Made by a program: the position numbers and the translations under genes
The notes under the pieces: generated by a model
Told to the model about the DNA's origin: nothing
The model's input: the letters and a program-made list of their open reading frames with translations, nothing else
The model's database searches: none
Shown: piece after piece, positions 14,705 through 20,353 of the stretch
Layout of the letters: every line of letters begins with the position of its first letter
Numbering within the stretch: the first letter of the stretch is position 1
Assembly: GCA_039807745.1 (NCBI GenBank)
Contig: JBDHRV010000058.1
Span: 1-20,353, forward strand
Length of the DNA: 20,353 nt
From: JAEUMW01 sp039807745
GTDB lineage: Bacteria; Pseudomonadota; Gammaproteobacteria; Burkholderiales; JAEUMW01
Direction of reading: 5' to 3'

Positions 14705-17554
14705 ATGGACTTGATCCGCATCCGCGGCGCCCGCACCCACAATCTCAAGAACGTGAACCTCGATCTGCCGCGCAATCGGCTCGTCGTGATCACGGGACTC
14801 TCGGGGTCCGGCAAGTCCTCGCTCGCCTTCGACACGCTCTACGCCGAGGGCCAGCGGCGCTATGTCGAGAGCCTCTCGGCGTACGCGCGGCAGTTTCTTC
14901 AGCTCATGGAAAAGCCGGACGTGGACCTGATCGAAGGGCTCTCGCCGGCGATCTCCATCGAGCAGAAAGCGACCAGCCACAACCCCCGGTCCACGGTCGG
15001 AACGGTGACCGAGATCCACGACTACCTGCGGCTCCTCTTCGCCCGTGTCGGGGAGCCCCACTGTCCCGAGCACGGCATCCCGCTCGCCGCGCAATCCGTG
15101 GCGCAGATGGTCGACCACGTGCTCGCGCTGCCCGCCGATACCCGCGTCATGATCCTGTCGCCGCTCGTGGTGGGGCGCAAGGGCGAGCAGCAGGATCTCT
15201 TCGACGAACTGCGCGCCCAGGGCTTCGTGCGGCTGCGCATCGACGGGCAGGTGCACGACATCGACACGCCACCGAAGCTCGCCAAGAACCGGAAGCACAC
15301 CATCGAGGTGGTGGTGGATCGGCTCAAGGTACGGGACGATGCCAGACAGCGCCTGGCGGAAAGCTTCGAGACCGCGCTGCGCCATGCCGACGGCCGAGCC
15401 CTGGCGGTGGAAATCGACTCCGGCCGCGAGCACCTTTTCTCGGCCAAGTTCGCGTGCCCGATCTGCGGCTATTCGCTGCCCGAGCTGGAACCGCGGCTGT
15501 TCTCGTTCAACAACCCCATGGGCGCCTGCCCCCAATGCGACGGCCTGGGCACCATCACCTTCTTCGACCCCAAGCGCATCGTGGCATTTCCGCACCTGTC
15601 GCTCGGCTCGGGCGCAATCAAGGGTTGGGACCGGCGCAACCATTTCTATTTCCAGATGCTGCAGTCGCTCGCGAGTCACTTCGGCTTCGAGCTCGACGCG
15701 CCCTTCGAGCAACTGCCGGCGGCCGCACAGCAGGTGGTGCTCTACGGCTCGGGCAAGGAGGCGGTGAGCTTCGCCTACCTGACCGAGCGCGGTCAGAAGC
15801 TCACGCGCGAGCACGCCTTCGAAGGCATCGTGCCGAACCTGGAGCGGCGCTATCGCGAGACCGATTCGGTCGCGCTCAAGGAAGAGCTCGCGAAGTTCCT
15901 CAACACCAAGCCCTGCCCCGCCTGCGAGGGCACGCGGCTGCGTACGGAGGCGCGGCACGTGCGCATCGACGGCCGGACGCTGTACGAGATCAGCGCGCTG
16001 CCTTTGAAGGACGCACAGCAGTTCTTCCAGAGCCTCGTGCTGGACGGCCGGCGCCAGGCGATCGCGGAGAAGATCGTGCGCGAGATCGCGAACCGGCTGC
16101 AGTTCCTGGTGAACGTCGGCCTCGACTATCTCTCGCTCGATCGCGCCGCCGACACGCTGTCCGGCGGTGAAGCACAGCGCATCCGTCTGGCGAGCCAGAT
16201 CGGCTCCGGCCTGACCGGCGTCATGTACGTGCTGGACGAGCCCTCCATCGGGCTGCATCAGCGCGACAACGGCCGCCTGCTCGAGACGCTGGCGCGGCTG
16301 CGCGACCTCGGAAACTCGGTGATCGTGGTCGAGCACGACCACGACGCGATCATGACGGCCGACTACGTGGTCGACATGGGTCCGGGCGCCGGCGAACACG
16401 GCGGTCACATCGTGGCCGAAGGCACGCCGCAGGAGGTGAGCGCGAACCCGGCATCGCTCACCGGCCAGTATCTCTCGGGCAAGCGCAGCATCGCGGCGCC
16501 GAAGCGGCGTGCTCAGGTCGACCGCACGCGGCTGCTCAAGCTCGAAGGGGCGAGCGGCAACAACTTGAGGCTGGTCGACCTCGACCTGCCGGTGGGGCTC
16601 TTCACGTGCGTGACCGGTGTCTCGGGGTCGGGCAAGTCCACGCTCATCAACGATACGCTGTACGCCGCCGTGGCCCGTCATCTCTACGGCAGCGCGGCCG
16701 AGCCGGCGCCCTACCTCGCACTCGACGGGCTCGACTTCTTCGACAAGGTGGTGAGCGTGGACCAGAGCCCGATCGGCCGCACGCCGCGCTCGAATCCTGC
16801 CACGTACACCGGGCTCTTCACCCCGATCCGCGATCTCTTCGCCGGCGTGCCGCGGGCGCGGGAACGCGGCTACGGTCCGGGGCGCTTCTCCTTCAACGTG
16901 AAGGGCGGGCGCTGCGAGGCATGTCAGGGCGACGGACTGATCAAGGTCGAGATGCACTTCCTGCCCGACCTCTACGTGCCCTGCGACGTGTGCCACGGGA
17001 AGCGCTACAACCGCGAGACGCTGGAGGTGCAGTACAAGGGACGCAGCATCCACGAGGTGCTCGACATGACGGTCGAGCAGGCGCACGAGTTCTTCGGGGC
17101 GGTGCCGGCGGTGGAGCGCAAGCTCGACACGATGCTCGAAGTGGGACTCGGCTACATCAAGCTCGGGCAGTCGGCGACGACGCTCTCCGGCGGCGAAGCG
17201 CAGCGCGTGAAGCTGTCGCTGGAATTGTCGAAGCGCGACACAGGACGCACGCTCTACATCCTCGACGAGCCCACCACCGGGCTCCACTTCCACGACATCG
17301 ATCTGCTGCTCAAGGTGCTCCATCGCCTGCGCGAGCACGGCAACACCGTGGTGGTGATCGAGCACAACCTGGATGTCATCAAGACCGCGGACTGGGTGAT
17401 CGACCTCGGCCCCGAGGGCGGCGAGGGTGGCGGGCGCATCATCGCGCAGGGCACGCCGGAAGACATCGCCCGCGATCCGGTGAGCCACACGGGCTCGTAT
17501 CTGCGGCAAGTGCTGGTGCCGCCGGCGCCGGTGCGGAAGGCGCGACGGGGGTAA
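14705..17554 (+). CDS. uvrA: Excinuclease ABC subunit A (UvrA)
   Basis: A 949-residue damage-recognition ATPase of nucleotide excision repair; it loads UvrB at lesions. Two ABC modules are visible. Module 1 has Walker A GLSGSGKS (about 31-38), signature LSGGEAQ (about 485) and Walker B VMYVLDEPSIGLH. Module 2 has Walker A GVSGSGKST (about 638), signature LSGGEAQ (about 827) and Walker B LYILDEPTTGLH. Zinc-binding clusters CPICG...CPQC and CEAC...CDVC interrupt the modules, and the insertion and UvrB-binding regions are intact. The length matches the family (E. coli 940). A candidate promoter lies at 14647-14676. It diverges from MFS-ssb and is the last clearly ancestral gene before the accessory region. 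Confidence 0.98.
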   Translation: MDLIRIRGARTHNLKNVNLDLPRNRLVVITGLSGSGKSSLAFDTLYAEGQRRYVESLSAYARQFLQLMEKPDVDLIEGLSPAISIEQKATSHNPRSTVGTVTEIHDYLRLLFARVGEPHCPEHGIPLAAQSVAQMVDHVLALPADTRVMILSPLVVGRKGEQQDLFDELRAQGFVRLRIDGQVHDIDTPPKLAKNRKHTIEVVVDRLKVRDDARQRLAESFETALRHADGRALAVEIDSGREHLFSAKFACPICGYSLPELEPRLFSFNNPMGACPQCDGLGTITFFDPKRIVAFPHLSLGSGAIKGWDRRNHFYFQMLQSLASHFGFELDAPFEQLPAAAQQVVLYGSGKEAVSFAYLTERGQKLTREHAFEGIVPNLERRYRETDSVALKEELAKFLNTKPCPACEGTRLRTEARHVRIDGRTLYEISALPLKDAQQFFQSLVLDGRRQAIAEKIVREIANRLQFLVNVGLDYLSLDRAADTLSGGEAQRIRLASQIGSGLTGVMYVLDEPSIGLHQRDNGRLLETLARLRDLGNSVIVVEHDHDAIMTADYVVDMGPGAGEHGGHIVAEGTPQEVSANPASLTGQYLSGKRSIAAPKRRAQVDRTRLLKLEGASGNNLRLVDLDLPVGLFTCVTGVSGSGKSTLINDTLYAAVARHLYGSAAEPAPYLALDGLDFFDKVVSVDQSPIGRTPRSNPATYTGLFTPIRDLFAGVPRARERGYGPGRFSFNVKGGRCEACQGDGLIKVEMHFLPDLYVPCDVCHGKRYNRETLEVQYKGRSIHEVLDMTVEQAHEFFGAVPAVERKLDTMLEVGLGYIKLGQSATTLSGGEAQRVKLSLELSKRDTGRTLYILDEPTTGLHFHDIDLLLKVLHRLREHGNTVVVIEHNLDVIKTADWVIDLGPEGGEGGGRIIAQGTPEDIARDPVSHTGSYLRQVLVPPAPVRKARRG

Positions 17555-17561
17555 GCACACG

Positions 17562-17765
17562 GTGGCCACCGGGAAGGCCCGCGCCGACCTCCTGACGGAT
17601 TCCGCGCTGCGCGAGCTTGCGGGCGAGAAATCGTATGCGCGCGGCGCGGGCTACTTTCGGAGCGACACGCTCGCGCGCCTGGCCGCTGCTCCGGGGGTCG
17701 ATTTCCTTGCGCTTTGTTTCTGTTCCTGCGTTGATCCGTATGAAGGAAGCAGCGGGCAGGCCTGA
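17562..17765 (+). pseudogene. Truncated SWIM-zinc-finger-protein N-terminus fused out of frame to a foreign tail
   Basis: A GTG start 7 nt after the uvrA stop opens a 67-codon frame. Residues 8-40 (LLTDSALRELAGEKSYARGAGYF) resemble the N-terminus of SWIM zinc-finger proteins, which are normally several hundred residues and carry a downstream CxCxnCxH motif that is absent here. From about 17695 the similarity stops, and the +1 frame instead encodes the tail of an unrelated protein. I read this as the remnant left when accessory DNA replaced the rest of the gene. SWIM assignment is from a short match and is moderate. Confidence 0.6.
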
Positions 17766-17823
17766 GGACAAGATCGATATCGAACACCTCCGCATGCTAT
17801 TGGAAGACGATCGTGAAGACTGA
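17698..17823 (+). pseudogene. C-terminal tail of a nucleotidyltransferase-like (AbiEii/DUF6036-type) protein
   Basis: In the +1 frame relative to the SWIM fragment, about 40 codons read SLRFVSVPALIRMKEAAGRP followed by EDKIDIEHLRMLLED, ending at a TGA at 17821-17823. The 'LIxMKxAAGRPxDxxDIexL' ending is typical of nucleotidyltransferase-fold proteins of toxin-antitoxin or abortive-infection type pairs. The catalytic N-terminus is missing. The frame overlaps the next gene by 11 nt, so the native gene junction appears preserved even though the gene is truncated. Confidence 0.6.
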
Positions 17824-18010
17824 ACGAGAGACCGACGCGATCGATTGGCCCCTGACCACGTGGGAGGGTGCGCGCCGCGAGCAGTTGCGAAGATGGGCAG
17901 CGCTGCCGTTGGAGCGAATCGTCCTCGCGATCGAGGAGATGGAAGAGCTCGCTCAGTGGTTATCGCAGGCGCCGCCGCCCCCACCCGGAGGCAGCACCGG
18001 CGATCGGTGA
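17813..18010 (+). CDS. Small hypothetical protein, likely partner of the truncated nucleotidyltransferase-like gene
   Basis: A 65-residue protein from a GTG start with GGAAGA upstream. The core (WPLTTWEGARREQLRRW, then LPLERIVLAIEEMEELA) is charged and predicted helical; it resembles short conserved proteins found next to nucleotidyltransferase-like genes, with a low-complexity PPPPPGG tail. Its start overlaps the end of the truncated gene by 11 nt, as in two-gene toxin-antitoxin operons. It may be an orphaned antitoxin-type component. Function is inferred from context only. Confidence 0.55.
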   Translation: MKTERETDAIDWPLTTWEGARREQLRRWAALPLERIVLAIEEMEELAQWLSQAPPPPPGGSTGDR

Positions 18011-18056
18011 TCCCGGGAAATCCGGCCGAATCCGGTTCTGCCAGCGACAGCTCGGT

Positions 18057-18222
18057 CTACCCTGCCGCCAACACCGGCAAGCCGATGTCGTGCGCGGCCC
18101 GGTTCAGAGCCTGATCGAAAGACGCGAACGTTACGAGTTCTGCAGGAAGACGCGGCCGCAGCCATTCCGCCGCCGCGTAGATGCACGCCGTCGCAGCCGC
18201 GCAGCCCAAACTGAATCCGCCG
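18057..18222 (-). pseudogene. PIN-domain (VapC-like) toxin remnant, 5'-truncated and frameshifted
   Basis: The minus strand ends with EWLRPRLPAELVTFASFDQA then LNRAAHDIGLPVL and a stop at 18057, a typical C-terminal PIN-domain pattern. Immediately upstream the matching text (FGLRGCDGVHL, equivalent to the conserved RGxDAxHLA) is in a different frame, with the shift at about 18178-18184. No N-terminal half is visible. I interpret it as a dead VapC-type toxin gene; no VapB antitoxin is recognised beside it. Confidence 0.6.
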
Positions 18223-18432
18223 GTCACCTGGGTCTTCGTGCACATCTCCGGCGTGACCTCCGGGTAGTCCAACAAGTCTGTCCTCCCCTGAAGAACGCTT
18301 CGGTGGGTCAAAACAGGCCCATGTCATGCGCCTGTTAGGGAGGTAAACTCCCTTCGCATACTCATACGATTCGCACGAGCTCGAGCCCGTGGTGCTGTCG
18401 ACGCCGCCGGCCTCGTGTCCCAGGGAGGGAAA
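18223..18432. other. Non-coding spacer with small hairpins
   Basis: No gene is supported here. Two inverted repeats lie close together: AACAGGC/GCCTGTT (18312-18336, 11-nt loop) and AGGGAG/CTCCCT (about 18337-18353, 5-nt loop). Neither is followed by a T-run. No CRISPR-type direct repeats were found. Confidence 0.45.
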
Positions 18433-18825
18433 ATGACTGGTCTGACACTCGAAGTTCTGAATGAAGCAGAAAAAGGGTCGGCAGCGGCCTTTCGCTGCCG
18501 GCGCCGGCTTCAGCCGGCCGGTGGCGACGGCGACAAGGTGTTTCCGCGCGGCTGCCTTGGCGGGCAGTTCGCGTTGGCTTTGGGCCGACTCGATATCCCC
18601 GGCGGTGCGGAGTTTTGGCGGAGCGTTCGACGTCGTTCAGCACGTAGGCGCGGAGAGGCGTTCAAAGCCGCCCCAGCGCCAATGGCGACTGTGCTCCGGA
18701 AATCGCAGATGGATAAGTTGGATCCAAAGCATCCGTTGCCCGACTCAGTTGAGCCGTTGAGCCGTCGTGACTGGATTCGAGGAAAGCGCATGCCCAGCTA
18801 CGGAACAAACGAGAGGGGGATGTGA
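18433..18825 (+). CDS. Doubtful small ORF upstream of cas3
   Basis: A 130-codon frame starts at an ATG preceded by GGGAGGG and ends at a TGA that overlaps the cas3 GTG by 4 nt (GTGA), which would suit translational coupling. Against it, the middle is Arg-rich and low in sequence character, contains two strong hairpins, and matches no family I recognise. The last third (MDKLDPKHPLPDSVEPLSRR) is more protein-like. It may be non-coding leader sequence. Confidence 0.22.
   Translation: MTGLTLEVLNEAEKGSAAAFRCRRRLQPAGGDGDKVFPRGCLGGQFALALGRLDIPGGAEFWRSVRRRSARRRGEAFKAAPAPMATVLRKSQMDKLDPKHPLPDSVEPLSRRDWIRGKRMPSYGTNERGM
18470..18518 (-). terminator. Tandem hairpins, terminator-like on the minus strand
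   Basis: A perfect 8-bp stem (CGGCAGCG/CGCTGCCG, 6-nt loop, 18479-18500) is followed on the minus strand by four bases and five T residues (18474-18470). A second stem (GCCGGC-TTCA-GCCGGC, 18503-18518) abuts it. No intact minus-strand gene feeds into it, so it may be a leftover terminator or a REP-like intergenic element. Confidence 0.5.
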
Positions 18826-20353
18826 AGCCGACTGACCCTCGAGCGGAGAGCTTTACGAGTTTTTTCAGGACCGTAACCGGAGGATTCAAGCCCTACCGCT
18901 GGCAGGCCCAGGTAGCCCTCGACGGCCTGCCTGACGTGCTTCCCGTGCCGACGGGACTTGGGAAGACGGAGGTCGCACTGGCGTGGGCATGGCGCCTTCT
19001 CGTTGACGAGCAGCCCGAGCCGCTGCACCTCGTGGTCTGCCTGCCGATGCGCAGTCTCGTCACGCAGACGGTGCAGCGTCTGCGGATTTACTTCGAGGCA
19101 CTCAGGGTGCAGACGCCGGAGATCGACGTCGCGGTTCATCAACTCATGGGCGGTGCCATCGATGACGAGTGGGCCGGCCAGCCCGAGAAGCCGTGGGTAC
19201 TCGTCGGTACTCAGGATCAGCTCCTGTCACGCGCGCTCAATCGCGGCTACGCGATGAGCCGCTTCGAGTGGCCAGTTCACTTTGGCCTGCTCAACAACGA
19301 CTGCCGGTGGCTCATCGACGAGGTCCAGCTCATGGGGCCGGGGCTTTGGACAACGTCGCAGCTCGACTGGATGCGCCGAAAGCGGTTCCGATCGTTGAAG
19401 CCATGCCTGACGACGTGGATGAGCGCCACCGTCGGCATATCGTTCCTGAGCACCGCGGATCGAGTACGCGAGGCGCTCAGCGAACCGTCGCAGGATCAGG
19501 TCGCATTCGAAGGCAAGCTCAAGACCGCGCTCGATGATGACAATGGACTCAGGTGGTGGAGAGAAGCGAAGCGTCCTCTGGCTTGGTGGCAACCCGATGC
19601 ATCGGAGCCGAAGACTGGCGGAGGCAAGAAGCGAGGCGCAGCAAGGCTCGCGACGGTCACGCCCGACGCCATCGCCGCTTCCGTGAAGGCGAAGCACGTG
19701 GCGGGCACGCTTTCGCTCGTCATCTGCAACACCGTAGACATGGCGCGCGCGGTGTTCGGCGCGTTGTCGTCGACCGATCACAGGGTGCTCCTCACGTCGC
19801 GGTTCCGTCGCGAAGACCGTGCGAAACACGAAAAGCGACTCATCGACTTCGACGCCAAACGCAAGGACGGCAGCTTGCCGAAAGATGATCCTGGCCTCAT
19901 CTGCGTGAGCACGCAGGTCATCGAGGCGGGCGTGGACATCTCGGCGCATCGTCTCTTCACCGAGCTCGCCCCGTGGCCTTCGATGCTTCAGCGTCTTGGT
20001 CGCCTGAACCGCAAGGGCGACGACCAGGGCGCTCAGGCTTGGGTCTGGGAGACGCCGAAGGAAGGCGGCAACAAGAAGATCGAGCGCATCGGCCCCTACG
20101 AAACCACCGACATCGAACGCGCCAAGAAGCTCGTCGATGCCTTCGCCCCGCTCTCTCAAAACAACGCGTTCTTCGAGGCCATTGCTGGCTTGGACGCGAG
20201 CAAGCAGAAGGAAGCCACCGAGCCGAAACCGAGCCCGCTGCCACGCGCTCTCGACGTCCACGGGCTCTTCTCGACGGAGCGCGACGTTCACGGCGGCTTC
20301 ACCGATGTCAGCGCCTTCGTGCGCGGCACCGATCCCGACCTCGACGTGACGGT
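18822..20353 (+). CDS. cas3: CRISPR-associated helicase Cas3, type I-G (former I-U)-like, 3' end outside window
   Basis: The first 510 codons of a Cas3 superfamily-2 helicase, open to the window edge with no stop. The GTG at 18822 has GAGAGG 5 nt upstream. Motifs in order: Q-like YRWQAQVALDG (about 29-39), Walker A PTGLGKTEVA (about 44-53), LPMRSLVTQT, VGTQDQLLSR, motif II as WLIDEVQLMGPGL (about 163-175), motif III MSATVG (about 200), motif V STQVIEAGVDI (about 363-373) and motif VI QRLGRLNRKG (about 390). There is no N-terminal HD nuclease domain; the helicase begins at once, as I recall for the GSU0051-type Cas3 of type I-G, where HD is C-terminal. The DEVQLMGPGL motif and the HGLFSTERDVHGGFTDVSAF tract also fit that group. 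Csx17/Cas8, Csb1, Csb2 and cas4-cas1 would be expected downstream but are not visible. Confidence 0.88.
   Translation, partial: MKPTDPRAESFTSFFRTVTGGFKPYRWQAQVALDGLPDVLPVPTGLGKTEVALAWAWRLLVDEQPEPLHLVVCLPMRSLVTQTVQRLRIYFEALRVQTPEIDVAVHQLMGGAIDDEWAGQPEKPWVLVGTQDQLLSRALNRGYAMSRFEWPVHFGLLNNDCRWLIDEVQLMGPGLWTTSQLDWMRRKRFRSLKPCLTTWMSATVGISFLSTADRVREALSEPSQDQVAFEGKLKTALDDDNGLRWWREAKRPLAWWQPDASEPKTGGGKKRGAARLATVTPDAIAASVKAKHVAGTLSLVICNTVDMARAVFGALSSTDHRVLLTSRFRREDRAKHEKRLIDFDAKRKDGSLPKDDPGLICVSTQVIEAGVDISAHRLFTELAPWPSMLQRLGRLNRKGDDQGAQAWVWETPKEGGNKKIERIGPYETTDIERAKKLVDAFAPLSQNNAFFEAIAGLDASKQKEATEPKPSPLPRALDVHGLFSTERDVHGGFTDVSAFVRGTDPDLDVT

Noticed and set aside
12778..14835. Single 685-codon minus-strand frame spanning the MFS gene and ssb
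   Set aside because: Only its 3' part is real (ssb). The MFS region is coded in another frame, so this is not a fusion protein.
14687..17569. 960-codon minus-strand open frame opposite uvrA
   Set aside because: Composition is Val/His/Arg-rich and matches no family; it mirrors the uvrA reading frame, which is unmistakable.
18010..18820. CRISPR array upstream of cas3
   Set aside because: I looked for repeated 25-40 bp units with regular spacers and found only inverted repeats, no direct repeats.

Overview
The window is a high-GC proteobacterial chromosome segment, most likely betaproteobacterial. The assignment is inferred from gene families and from gene order: yjcH-actP next to a DnaQ-type exonuclease and a CBS-DUF294 gene, and uvrA divergent from an MFS-ssb pair. 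No rRNA or other taxonomic marker is present. I found no tRNA, rRNA, intact insertion sequence or CRISPR array.

Layout. (1) 1-5700, all on the minus strand: a membrane-anchored PAS-PAS-GGDEF-EAL cyclic-di-GMP protein, a secreted PhoD-like phosphatase with its own terminator, and an LpxH-family metallophosphoesterase in which a conserved metal-binding Asp is Gly. (2) 5908-11874, an acetate-linked locus: yjcH-actP on the minus strand with a strong terminator, and divergently on the plus strand a membrane protein that fuses a degenerate histidine-kinase-like sensor to an intact DEDDh exonuclease, followed by a CBS-DUF294 nucleotidyltransferase-like protein. (3) 11896-17554, housekeeping: a short serine-acetyltransferase-like protein, then ssb, whose start lies 2 nt after the stop of a YajR-like MFS transporter, and divergently uvrA. 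(4) 17562 to the end, accessory DNA. Directly after uvrA there is a truncated SWIM-protein N-terminus joined to the C-terminal tail of a nucleotidyltransferase-like toxin/antitoxin-type protein, its small overlapping partner gene, a frameshifted PIN-domain (VapC-like) remnant, about 0.8 kb of hairpin-bearing sequence, and the first 510 codons of a Cas3 helicase that looks like type I-G (formerly I-U). The 3' end of uvrA therefore appears to be the left edge of a defence island that continues beyond the window.

The most interesting items are the pseudokinase-exonuclease fusion beside acetate uptake and DUF294 genes, the GD-to-GG change in the LpxH-like enzyme, the chimeric toxin-antitoxin debris marking the island edge, and the type I-G-like cas3 whose partner genes and array should lie to the right.
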